Origin: DATKWV01 sp035529405 | GTDB taxonomy: Bacteria > Planctomycetota > Phycisphaerae > Sedimentisphaerales > Anaerobacaceae | Assembly (NCBI GenBank): GCA_035529405.1 | Contig: DATKWV010000124.1 | Coordinates: 1 to 13,561, forward strand | Reading direction: 5' to 3' | DNA: 13,561 nucleotides | In this document: positions 1-7,000 of the stretch, piece after piece | How the letters are laid out: every line of letters begins with the position of its first letter | Position numbering within the stretch: position 1 is the first letter of the stretch | Translations under genes and position numbers: made by a program | Notes under the pieces: model-generated | What the model saw: only the letters and a program-made list of their open reading frames with translations | Told to the model about the DNA's origin: nothing | Databases searched by the model: none

Positions 1-2
1 CC

Positions 3-278
3 TGCAAAGCAAAGGTGCACTTAGGCAAATATGATGCTGAAAGTTTCGTGACGGCCTTGATTTATCCTGCTGAATACGACAGCGAGGTCAGCACCTGGCT
101 GCTGGACGGCGAATACAGAACCGCCGGCCCTGCCGAAGGCGGTACAGAAGCCGTGCAAAGGTATTACAGCAGCAACGTCGAGATTCTGGAAAGGCACCAG
201 CTTTTCGGCCGGTCACAATACCAAAGCCGTACCGGGACTGAACTGCTGGCCTGCATAAAAACGGCTGTCCAGAGATAA
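3..278 (+). CDS. C-terminal fragment of an unrecognised protein
   Basis: The frame is open from the first bases of the window and ends at TAA 276-278. It probably represents the end of a longer protein cut by the window edge. A GTG at 15 could serve as a start for an 87-residue protein, but no convincing ribosome binding site is visible before it. The visible residues are soluble, mixed alpha/beta in character, without membrane segments, cysteine motifs or any motif I recognise. The codons favour G or C at third positions (GCC, GGC, CTG, GAC), like the neighbouring genes, so the frame is very probably coding. It lies 15 bases before the next small gene on the same strand. Function unknown. 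Confidence 0.65.
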   Translation, partial: CKAKVHLGKYDAESFVTALIYPAEYDSEVSTWLLDGEYRTAGPAEGGTEAVQRYYSSNVEILERHQLFGRSQYQSRTGTELLACIKTAVQR

Positions 279-293
279 CTTTCCGCCGGCAGA

Positions 294-524
294 ATGAAAA
301 TGAGCATAAGAATGAACGAACCGCAAATCCGTAAAGGCAGGAAGACCGGCTCTTTGCTCGGTTTTGTCGCAGCGGGCCTGTCGGCCTTCGGTAAGTCACT
401 GCCCAAGCCAGGCACATCCGACCTGAAAAAGGCCGACTTTTGTGCCAGCACACAGCGCATGGGCATTCGCTTTACCGAAAGAATTCGCAGCGTTTTCAGA
501 TTCAGATGGCTTAAAAAACTTTAG
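294..524 (+). CDS. Small basic protein of unknown function preceding nrdJ
   Basis: An open frame of 76 residues lies between the fragment at the left edge and nrdJ, ending 32 bases before the nrdJ ATG. The product is strongly basic. It has a short hydrophobic patch around residues 20-32 (LLGFVAAGLSAFG) that is too weak for a confident membrane helix, one cysteine at about residue 50, and an arginine-rich, aromatic C-terminus (FTERIRSVFRFRWLKKL) likely to form an amphipathic helix. Codon choice resembles that of nrdJ, which argues for a real gene. The ribosome binding site is poor, and further ATGs at 300 and 312 could be the true start. I do not recognise the family. Possible roles are nucleic-acid binding or membrane association; both are guesses from charge alone. 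A non-coding nrdJ leader is the alternative. Confidence 0.5.
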   Translation: MKMSIRMNEPQIRKGRKTGSLLGFVAAGLSAFGKSLPKPGTSDLKKADFCASTQRMGIRFTERIRSVFRFRWLKKL

Positions 525-556
525 GCCGGTGAAAACATCTCAAATTGGGGTACTTT

Positions 557-2419
557 ATGGCTGATGCTGGTATTATACCCGCGCCCGGAAAAGAGCCGGT
601 ACTGAGTGAAAATGCCTTAACAGTGCTTAAAAGCAGGTATTTAATCAAGGACCTGCAGGGCAACTGTGTTGAAACACCGGCACAGATGTTCAGCAGGACC
701 GCCCTTGCGGCCGCTGAGGCTGAAAGCAGGTACTGCGAGCAAAAGGACCGCGTGCGGCACTGGCACAGGCTCTTTTACGACCTTTTGATGTCACTGAAAT
801 TTTTACCGAACTCCCCTGCTCTAATGAATGCCGGGCGCAGCCAGATGCTCAGCGCCTGTTTTGTATTACCCATAGAAGACAGCATAGAGGCAATCTTCGA
901 ATCGAATAAACAGGCTGCCCTAATCCAGAAGGCCGGGGGCGGTACGGGTTTTTCCTTCGATAAACTAAGACCCACAGGCGACCGGGTAGCGTCCAACGGG
1001 GGCACGACCTCCGGGCCTATCAGCTTCTGGCGGGTCTTTTCCGAAACCACAAACGCCATTCAGCAGGGTGCGTTCCGCAGGGGCGCTAATATGGGGATGA
1101 TGAGCGTTGACCATCCTGACATATTAAAGTTCATATACGCAAAACACAACCTGTCAGCCTTCACCAACTTTAATGTTTCGATAAAGGTCACCGACGACTG
1201 GATGAAACAGGTCCTTGCACATTCAGCCAGGTCTAAAACCGCCCCGCCGATACATATAGTCACCAATCCCCGCACCGGCACGCGCTATATGATGCCCCGC
1301 AGTATCGATATTGAAAACTATACAATCAGCGACCTGTATGAAATAACCGGCGCCAAACCGCCGGCTGTTAAAACACAGAAATTCTACACCGTCACCGACG
1401 TTTGGAAAATGATTATCAGTTCTGCGCTGAAAACCGGCGAACCCGGCCTGGTCTTTATCGACCGAATCAACCGTGATAACCCCACCCCGTCACTTGGCCG
1501 CATTGAGTCAACCAATCCCTGCGGCGAACAGCCGCTGCTGGACTTCGAGGCGTGCACACTCGGCAGTATTAACCTCGCCAGATTCGTAAAAACAGATAAG
1601 CCGAAGCCCGATATGGATTGGCCCGCACTGGCAAAGACTGTCAAAATGGCCGTGCGATTCCTCGATAATATCGTGGACGTATGCAATTATCCCGTCCGTG
1701 AAACGATGCACCTGGCCCAGGCCAACCGCAAGATTGGGCTGGGCGTTATGGGCTTTGCCGACTGTCTGTTTTTGGTGGGTATCGCCTACGACAGTGAGCA
1801 GGCAGTCGAATTTGGCGCAACTGTTATGAACTTTATCAACAACCACGCAAGAAAAGCCAGTGCCGAGCTTGCAAACCTGCGAGGCCCGTTCCCAAACTGG
1901 AACCAGAGTACCTGGCGTACCCAGAAACGCGGTAAAGTGCGCAACGCCGCTATTACCTGCGTAGCGCCAACCGGCACTATCAGTATTATTGCCGACTGCT
2001 CGTGTGGAATTGAGCCGCTGTACTGCCTGGTATTTGTCCGTAATATACTGAACGGCTCAAAAATGCTGCAGGTCAATCCTGTGTTCAGGCAGGCTGCTGA
2101 AACGGCAGGTTTTTACAGTAAAAAGCTCGAAAAACAAATCTCCAAAACCGGCTCTATCCGGGATATTTTCCTGATACCGCCTAAAATCCGCAGAATCTTC
2201 AAGTGTGCCTACGATATTGACCCCAAATGGCACATCCGTATGCAGGCTGGGTTCCAGCAGCACTGTGATGCCGCCGTCAGCAAGACCATAAACTTTCCCG
2301 AAAACGCCACGGTTGCCGATGTGGACAAGGCCTACAAGCTGGCCTACCAGCTGGGCTGCAAGGGCATTACAATTTATCGCCGCCACAGCCGACCAGATGA
2401 GCCGATGAGCCTTGACTAA
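557..2419 (+). CDS. nrdJ: Adenosylcobalamin-dependent (class II) ribonucleotide reductase
   Basis: Reduces ribonucleotides to deoxyribonucleotides for DNA synthesis, using adenosylcobalamin to make the active-site thiyl radical, so it works with or without oxygen and needs no small subunit. I place the start at ATG 557 (620 aa) because GGGGT at 547-551 sits six bases upstream; a TTG at 545 in the same frame has no such site. Visible marks include C101 in LSACFVLP (first redox cysteine), a glycine-rich QKAGGGTGFSFDKLRP segment, the finger-loop motif N320-P-C322-G-E324 (thiyl-radical cysteine plus catalytic Asn and Glu), C333 in FEACTLGSINL (second redox cysteine), and the phosphate-binding stretch APTGTISI near 470-477. 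There is no N-terminal ATP-cone. The protein ends about 20 residues after GCKGITIY. It therefore lacks the C-terminal extension with a cysteine pair that relays electrons from thioredoxin in many homologues. Assignment is secure; how it is re-reduced is open. Confidence 0.96.
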   Translation: MADAGIIPAPGKEPVLSENALTVLKSRYLIKDLQGNCVETPAQMFSRTALAAAEAESRYCEQKDRVRHWHRLFYDLLMSLKFLPNSPALMNAGRSQMLSACFVLPIEDSIEAIFESNKQAALIQKAGGGTGFSFDKLRPTGDRVASNGGTTSGPISFWRVFSETTNAIQQGAFRRGANMGMMSVDHPDILKFIYAKHNLSAFTNFNVSIKVTDDWMKQVLAHSARSKTAPPIHIVTNPRTGTRYMMPRSIDIENYTISDLYEITGAKPPAVKTQKFYTVTDVWKMIISSALKTGEPGLVFIDRINRDNPTPSLGRIESTNPCGEQPLLDFEACTLGSINLARFVKTDKPKPDMDWPALAKTVKMAVRFLDNIVDVCNYPVRETMHLAQANRKIGLGVMGFADCLFLVGIAYDSEQAVEFGATVMNFINNHARKASAELANLRGPFPNWNQSTWRTQKRGKVRNAAITCVAPTGTISIIADCSCGIEPLYCLVFVRNILNGSKMLQVNPVFRQAAETAGFYSKKLEKQISKTGSIRDIFLIPPKIRRIFKCAYDIDPKWHIRMQAGFQQHCDAAVSKTINFPENATVADVDKAYKLAYQLGCKGITIYRRHSRPDEPMSLD

Positions 2420-2579
2420 GCCCTTTGGCAGCAATAACTTACAATTGCACCCCCCGCTGAGCCGCCTGTACTGCAATCGTGCAAAAAAACAGCCAAAAAT
2501 TTTACTTTTTGATTAAAGTGCCCAGCCGATTGGTGCCGATAATCACGAAGAAGCAGAAAAATCGTTTTTCTCCCCTCCG

Positions 2580-2622
2580 GAAAACATCGAGCAGCCGAAC
2601 GTTGCCCGATGTTTTCTTTTTT
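2580..2622 (+). terminator. Intrinsic terminator downstream of nrdJ
   Basis: A perfect 10-bp inverted repeat has arms GAAAACATCG (2580-2589) and CGATGTTTTC (2607-2616) around a 17-base loop, followed at once by six T (2617-2622). This is a standard Rho-independent terminator for plus-strand transcription arriving from nrdJ, 160 bases after its stop. The hairpin also lies 15 bases beyond the zwf stop on the minus strand. There it is not followed by a T run, so function in that direction is less certain. A weaker A/T palindrome (2555-2571, AGAAAAA-TCG-TTTTTCT) lies just before it. Bases 2420-2579 hold no gene that I can see. Confidence 0.85.
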
Positions 2623-2631
2623 ATGCCCGCT

Positions 2632-4188
2632 TTACGTACCACCTAAAGGCCGCCACTTCCTGCCGTCTGACTCTATAAGGGCGTCGGCCTGTGGGAAACT
2701 GTCGTTGCCGGCTGGGTACTCATAAGGCCGGGACGGCTGCTTGTCCCAGGCCTGTAGTACGGGGGCCAGTAATTGCCAGGCGGTGTCCACCGCGTCGAAC
2801 CTGGCAAAAAGCGTCTGGTCACCCACCATGCAATCCAGAAGCAGCCGCTGGTAGGCCTCGGGCATAGCAACACCGAAAACACGCTTATAATCAAAATTCA
2901 TGTGCAGCGTGCTCATACAAATCTTGGAGCCCGGCCTTTTGGCCTGGAAGCTCAGTGAAATCCCCTCCTCGGGCTGTATCTGCAGCACAAGCGTATTGGC
3001 GGGCATATCCCCAAGCCCCACCGATTCGAACATCGAATGGGGCACCTTCTTGAACGTAATCGCAACCTCGGTATCCTTACAGCTAAGCCTCTTGCCGCTT
3101 CGCAGATAAAAAGGTACGTCCTTCCATCGCCAGTTATCTATAAATAACCTGGCTGCCACAAACGTCTCTGTTTTTGAATCGGCCTTTACACCCTGCTCCT
3201 GCAGATAGGGCGGCACTTTTTCGGAATCAATAACACCCTGCGTATATTGTCCCCTGACAAGGTCTTTTGACCACGCCTGCAGGGTGAACGGGCGAACCGA
3301 CCTTAATACCTTGACCTTTTCATCGCGAATACTGTCGGCTTGGAAAGACGTCGGGGCCTCCATCGCCGCAAGAGAAAGCATCTGCAGCACATGATTCTGA
3401 AACATGTCCCGCAGTGCGCCGGTGCCGTCGTAGTAGCTGCCCCTGTGCTCGACACCGAGCTTTTCAGCTATGGTAATCTGCACACTGTCGATATAGCTGC
3501 GATTCCATACAGGCTCGAAAATCGTGTTGGCGAAACGGAACATCAATATGTTCTGAACCGTCTCTTTGCCCAGATAATGGTCGATGCGGTACACCTGGGA
3601 CTCATCGAAACACAGGCTGATATTATCGTTCAATCGCCTTGCGCTTTCGGTATCGCAGCCGAAGGGCTTTTCCACCACCAGCCTGACCTGCCCGGTCAAA
3701 TCCATTTCGTCTTTGCAGCTTAACTTTGCAGCGCCGAGTTTTGCCGCTATGGTGCCGTAAAGTACCGGCGGTACAGCAAGGTAAAAAATCACGCATTCGC
3801 TGACTTCGTGTTTTTTGCTTAATTGCCCCACCCGGCTTTTGATATTCTCGTATAATTTTATTTGGTTATAGTCTCCGCTTATGTAATAGAGCATATCACT
3901 GAAAGTGTTTATTTGGGCCCCTGTCGCATCCGGGCATTGGCTGCGTATCGCCTCCCGGGCAATTTGCCGAAACTGCGCGTCGGAGAACTCTTTCCTGCCG
4001 GCACCGAGCAGAAAGAACTGTTCGCTGAGCAAATCCCGCCTGAACAATTCGAAAATACTGACAAGCAGTTTTCTGCGGGTCAAATCGCCCGATGCCCCGA
4101 AAACAACAAACCCGCACGGCCCGGGTCTTATTTCCGCGCAAAGCATCTCAGCCTTGCTTACCGATGGCAGAATCTGCTGCATAACCAT
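2632..4188 (-). CDS. zwf: Glucose-6-phosphate 1-dehydrogenase
   Basis: Oxidises glucose 6-phosphate to 6-phosphogluconolactone with reduction of NADP+ (or NAD+), the entry to the oxidative pentose phosphate pathway, in the cytoplasm. The start chosen is the ATG at 4188 (518 aa), preceded by AGAGGT at 4197-4192. A second ATG two codons on, at 4182, has more typical spacing and is an alternative. The upstream part of the open frame to 4236 is unlikely to be translated, because it would reach back to the rubredoxin stop. Visible marks include the nucleotide-binding GASGDL (31-36) followed by TRRKL, EKPFG (173-177), the substrate-binding signature RIDHYLGKE (201-209), and RDMFQNH with the likely catalytic-base histidine at 266. 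The C-terminal domain ends in the family-typical DGRKWRPL. Length is normal. It is the last gene of the minus-strand redox cluster, 50 bases after rubredoxin. No 6-phosphogluconolactonase or 6-phosphogluconate dehydrogenase gene lies beside it, which is unusual. Confidence 0.97.
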   Translation of the reverse strand: MVMQQILPSVSKAEMLCAEIRPGPCGFVVFGASGDLTRRKLLVSIFELFRRDLLSEQFFLLGAGRKEFSDAQFRQIAREAIRSQCPDATGAQINTFSDMLYYISGDYNQIKLYENIKSRVGQLSKKHEVSECVIFYLAVPPVLYGTIAAKLGAAKLSCKDEMDLTGQVRLVVEKPFGCDTESARRLNDNISLCFDESQVYRIDHYLGKETVQNILMFRFANTIFEPVWNRSYIDSVQITIAEKLGVEHRGSYYDGTGALRDMFQNHVLQMLSLAAMEAPTSFQADSIRDEKVKVLRSVRPFTLQAWSKDLVRGQYTQGVIDSEKVPPYLQEQGVKADSKTETFVAARLFIDNWRWKDVPFYLRSGKRLSCKDTEVAITFKKVPHSMFESVGLGDMPANTLVLQIQPEEGISLSFQAKRPGSKICMSTLHMNFDYKRVFGVAMPEAYQRLLLDCMVGDQTLFARFDAVDTAWQLLAPVLQAWDKQPSRPYEYPAGNDSFPQADALIESDGRKWRPLGGT

Positions 4189-4238
4189 TTTACCTCTTTT
4201 GTTACTTCGGCCCGACCGGGCACATTTCTGCAGCAATG

Positions 4239-4403
4239 TTACTGTTCGAGCGGTTGGAACTTTGTCTTTTCACTGCCGCAGTTGGGACAGACCCAGTCTT
4301 CGGGCAGCTTTTCAAATGGTGTACCCGGTCGCACCGCTGCCTTGGCATCGCCCACAGCCGGGTCATAAATATAACCGCACACACTGCATTTGTATTTCTT
4401 CAT
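4239..4403 (-). CDS. Rubredoxin
   Basis: A complete 54-residue rubredoxin, a small cytoplasmic one-electron carrier with a single Fe(SCys)4 centre. It starts MKKYKCSVCGYIYDP and carries the two characteristic cysteine pairs, C6-x2-C9 in the first knuckle and C39-x2-C42 in EDWVCPNCG, with the conserved aromatic residues Y4, Y11, Y13, F30 and W37 around the metal site. The ATG (4403-4401) overlaps the flavoredoxin TGA (4402-4400) as ATGA. AGGAG at 4415-4411, inside the upstream gene, sits seven bases before it, so translational coupling is likely. The natural partner is the flavoredoxin upstream. Probable electron acceptors are the diiron protein in the same cluster or a flavodiiron oxygen/NO reductase encoded elsewhere. 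Identity is certain; partners are inferred. Confidence 0.97.
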   Translation of the reverse strand: MKKYKCSVCGYIYDPAVGDAKAAVRPGTPFEKLPEDWVCPNCGSEKTKFQPLEQ

Positions 4404-4951
4404 TTTTCTTCTCCTGCTGTGCTGTCGCCTGCTTTTACTTCTGTTTTCTGGTACGTGGCTGCCGTTTCCGGCGTCCAGCCGCGCTTGACCTGGCGGTAAT
4501 AGGCGTAGGTCATAGGCTCTTTGTCGGCCGCAAGCGTTGCGCAGGCCAGAATTCTGCCTATAAATACGGTATGTTTTACCACGTCGATTCTGTCGACAAC
4601 CTCAGCCTCAAGGAAAGCGACCGTGTTGTCCGTAATTATCGGTGCACCTGTCTGGCCGGTACGGTAATTGACACCTTCAAACTTGTCAATGTCCCTGCCG
4701 GAGCGAAACCCGAACCTGCCTATAAACGACATCGGTGTCTGCTGTGATAAAACACAGACACTGAATACCCCGCTTTGGCTTACGTATTCATGCGTCAAAC
4801 ACCCCCTGTTGATACTTACAGCAACGCTTACCGGCTCGGGTGTAACCTGGAAAACGGTATTTAATATACATCCGTTGAGCCTGTCGGCCCGCTTCGAGCC
4901 GACTATATACATACCGTAGCTCAAATTAAAAAGTGATTCTTTTTCGAGCAT
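4400..4951 (-). CDS. Flavoredoxin / flavin reductase-like FMN protein
   Basis: A 183-residue protein of the flavin reductase-like, FMN-binding split-barrel family. Family members bind FMN as a dimer and pass electrons from NAD(P)H or other donors to a protein acceptor. Support comes from the opening YGMYIVGS, NGCILNTVFQVTPEPV (26-41) that contacts flavin, the GRFGFRSGRDIDKF stretch (78-91), and the conserved KHTVFIGRI (126-134). After residue 155 there is a hydrophilic tail with GWTPETAATYQK. This resembles the linker that joins the flavin domain to a rubredoxin domain in high-molecular-weight rubredoxins (Hrb). Here the rubredoxin follows as a separate gene with a 4-base ATGA overlap. No strong ribosome binding site is visible before the ATG at 4951. 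The gap to the diiron gene upstream is 48 bases. Likely job: reduce the rubredoxin in an oxygen- or NO-reducing chain. Confidence 0.9.
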   Translation of the reverse strand: MLEKESLFNLSYGMYIVGSKRADRLNGCILNTVFQVTPEPVSVAVSINRGCLTHEYVSQSGVFSVCVLSQQTPMSFIGRFGFRSGRDIDKFEGVNYRTGQTGAPIITDNTVAFLEAEVVDRIDVVKHTVFIGRILACATLAADKEPMTYAYYRQVKRGWTPETAATYQKTEVKAGDSTAGEEK

Positions 4952-4999
4952 ATATGCGCCGCAGCAATCGTATCATTTGCCGCCAAAATCCGGCGTCTG

Positions 5000-5494
5000 T
5001 TATGCCGGCAAAAAGCCGCCGATGCGGTTCAGGACCGTTATATGCCCCATCTCCTCATCGATTATCGAATCGATTTTCTCTTTACCTGCCTTCTGGGGGA
5101 CAAACTTTTTGATGCCGAGGTAGAAAACAATCGAATCTTTCTCAGCCTGAAGCGCCATTGCCACAATATCAGCAGTGCTCTCGGCGCCTGTGAGCTGTTC
5201 GCTGACGTCCCTTCGTATATCGAACACGTGCCCGCCGGCCATCGCCTGAAGGTAAAGGGTCGCCTCGTTTTCAGGGTCGAATACCATAAGCTGCCGCTGC
5301 TGGTCTGCAAGCTGTTTTCTCATCTCGGCAAAAATTTGTTCGTGTTCCTTTTCCATATCAGCCAGTTCGTGAAGCATTTCCCTTGCCTCGCGGTCGGAAA
5401 CGATTGCCCCTGCCCTGTTGTAGAATTTGGCTCCGTTTCTTTCGATTTGTTCAGCCATCTGGAAAATTTCCGCGGCGTTAAAGGTAATACTCAT
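5000..5494 (-). CDS. Rubrerythrin/ferritin-like diiron protein without rubredoxin domain
   Basis: A 164-residue four-helix-bundle protein of the ferritin-like / rubrerythrin superfamily. The two halves carry the same diiron pattern: E18-x6-Y25 then E48-x2-H51, and E118-x6-Y125 then E148-x2-H151, the carboxylate and histidine ligands expected for a non-haem diiron site. No CxxC is present, so unlike classical rubrerythrin it has no fused rubredoxin domain; the separate rubredoxin two genes downstream could fill that role. Rubrerythrin relatives reduce hydrogen peroxide, or in some cases oxygen, in anaerobes. The ATG at 5494 is preceded by a G-rich site (GGGGG about seven bases upstream). It is the first gene of the minus-strand cluster. 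The 195 bases before it (5495-5689) separate it from the permease gene on the same strand and should hold its promoter, though I could not pick out a convincing one. Exact substrate not determinable. Confidence 0.88.
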   Translation of the reverse strand: MSITFNAAEIFQMAEQIERNGAKFYNRAGAIVSDREAREMLHELADMEKEHEQIFAEMRKQLADQQRQLMVFDPENEATLYLQAMAGGHVFDIRRDVSEQLTGAESTADIVAMALQAEKDSIVFYLGIKKFVPQKAGKEKIDSIIDEEMGHITVLNRIGGFLPA

Positions 5495-5689
5495 AATACT
5501 GCCCCCTTTGAAAATCTGTTAACCTGTAACTGTGCTTTGTCTCGTACTCTTGCGCGATTATTGTCTTAAAGCAGCAAGTCATTTTGCGATGTCTTCAATT
5601 TTTCCCCAATACGTTCAGCCGTTCGTTATTTTCCAAACATTCGTTCCAAAAGTCAACACTCCCGGCAGAATTTACCCCGCGCCATGTGT

Positions 5690-6988
5690 TTATTCGTGTC
5701 TTAGTGATTCAATCGGGTCCATATTGGCTGCGCGATAAGCCGGGTACAGGCCGAAGATTACCCCCACCCCCGCACTTATACCGAACGCCAGTACCAGGGA
5801 ACTGCCTGTAATAACCGTAGGCATATTGCCGAAATACTCTACCAGCATCGGTATTATCGAGCCGACCACGATTCCCATCACACCGCCTGTAAGTGTAAGA
5901 AGCAGCGTTTCGGAAAGAAATTGAATAATGATGTCCTTTTTTTGGGCCCCGACGGCCCGGCGAATCCCGATTTCCCGCGTGCGCTCGCTGACCGTGGCCA
6001 GCATAATATTCATTATCCCTATACCGCCGACCAGAAGCGATATAGCTGCAATCGAGCCTAAAACAATGCTGAAAATCCGCCGGGTCCTGGCGGCCTCGCG
6101 CAAAAGAGCAAGCGGGATTGTTATCTGGTAGTCTTTCTTCTGGTGGCGCCGGTCCAGCAAATCCTGCAGAACCTTCTCGGCGGCAAGGACCTGCTCATTG
6201 TCGCCGACCTTGACAATAATCTTCTGCAGTTCGACTTTTGCGGCGCTTCCGCTGCCGCCGCTCATCTGAAAACTGATTTCAGTGAAACGTCGCTGCGCCG
6301 TCGTAACCGGGATATAAACATTTCCCGCCACCCCGCCGCCGGTCGTGGACGCCCTGTCTTTGCCGGCAAAACGTCCCGTGCTTTCCTCGATGTCCCTTTG
6401 TGCGGCTATGCCGACCACACGATAATAATCACCCCGAATTTGCACATGCCGGCCCATCGGCTCTTCGAATGCAAAAAGCTTTTTTGCAACATCCTCGTCA
6501 ATAACACAAACCGCAAGCTGGTATTGCAGGTCCATACTGCTTAAAAAACGGCCCTGTATAACCTTAATCGGCGAGGTCTGCGTGTACCACGGGATTGTAC
6601 CTATGACCTTTACGGCCACGTTGCGCCGCTGATACCGGCACTGCTGGTCGATTATCCGCACAGGTACCGTCACGTCCGTATTTGTCAGGGTATTGTGGAT
6701 GGATTCGGCATCCGAGTATGTCAGACCGTACTTATCTATTCTTTGAACCTCACCGCGGTCGGCCGCCTCCTCGGGCGGCTTGACCGTCTCGATAATCAGA
6801 TTCGTACTGCCCAGCCGGGCGATGGCACGCTGGGCGTCCCTGCTGGCTCCCTCGCCTATGGCCAGCATTGCTATTACAGAACACACGCCGAAAACTATTC
6901 CCAGAATCGTAAGAACAGACCTCAGCCGGTGCATCCACAGGCTCTTTAGCCCGAGCTTCATTATCCTTTCTGCTCGAAACAACAACAT
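5690..6988 (-). CDS. MacB/FtsX-type ABC transporter permease
   Basis: Inner-membrane permease of a MacB-type efflux or lipoprotein-handling ABC transporter. The layout is typical: one membrane helix near residues 24-44 after KSLWMHRLRS, a large periplasmic MacB_PCD domain of about 260 residues, then three helices (about 305-331, 360-381, 396-416). The conserved cytoplasmic signature ERTREIGIRRAVGA (335-348) and the family ending PAYRAANMDPIESLR are both present. Unlike MacB, the ATPase is a separate gene, directly upstream. Start choice: ATG 6988, because AGGTGA overlapping the ATPase stop lies about eight bases before it. A GTG at 7000, touching that stop, and an ATG at 6961 (MKLGLKS) are alternatives. 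It is the last gene of the operon; I saw no clear terminator after it. Substrate unknown: members move antibiotics, lipopeptides, siderophores or envelope components. Confidence 0.93.
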   Translation of the reverse strand: MLLFRAERIMKLGLKSLWMHRLRSVLTILGIVFGVCSVIAMLAIGEGASRDAQRAIARLGSTNLIIETVKPPEEAADRGEVQRIDKYGLTYSDAESIHNTLTNTDVTVPVRIIDQQCRYQRRNVAVKVIGTIPWYTQTSPIKVIQGRFLSSMDLQYQLAVCVIDEDVAKKLFAFEEPMGRHVQIRGDYYRVVGIAAQRDIEESTGRFAGKDRASTTGGGVAGNVYIPVTTAQRRFTEISFQMSGGSGSAAKVELQKIIVKVGDNEQVLAAEKVLQDLLDRRHQKKDYQITIPLALLREAARTRRIFSIVLGSIAAISLLVGGIGIMNIMLATVSERTREIGIRRAVGAQKKDIIIQFLSETLLLTLTGGVMGIVVGSIIPMLVEYFGNMPTVITGSSLVLAFGISAGVGVIFGLYPAYRAANMDPIESLRHE

Positions 6989-7000
6989 AAGCACTGTCAC

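Noticed and set aside
88..466. Minus-strand frames opposite the first two plus-strand genes
   Set aside because: Arg/Cys-rich translations without domain features; codon use fits the plus strand better.
4189..4236. Upstream extension of zwf to the first possible start at 4236
   Set aside because: The extra 16 residues look unlike a G6PDH N-terminus and the better ribosome binding site (AGAGGT) serves the ATG at 4188.
4202..4384. Minus-strand 60-codon frame overlapping rubredoxin
   Set aside because: Out of frame with the rubredoxin, which has both CxxC knuckles and a good ribosome binding site; the alternative frame shows no recognisable features.
3905..4747. Long plus-strand open frame (280 codons) across zwf, rubredoxin and flavoredoxin
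   Set aside because: It is antisense to three genes with clear family motifs. Its translation is rich in Cys, Ser and Arg with no domain character, as expected of a shadow frame.
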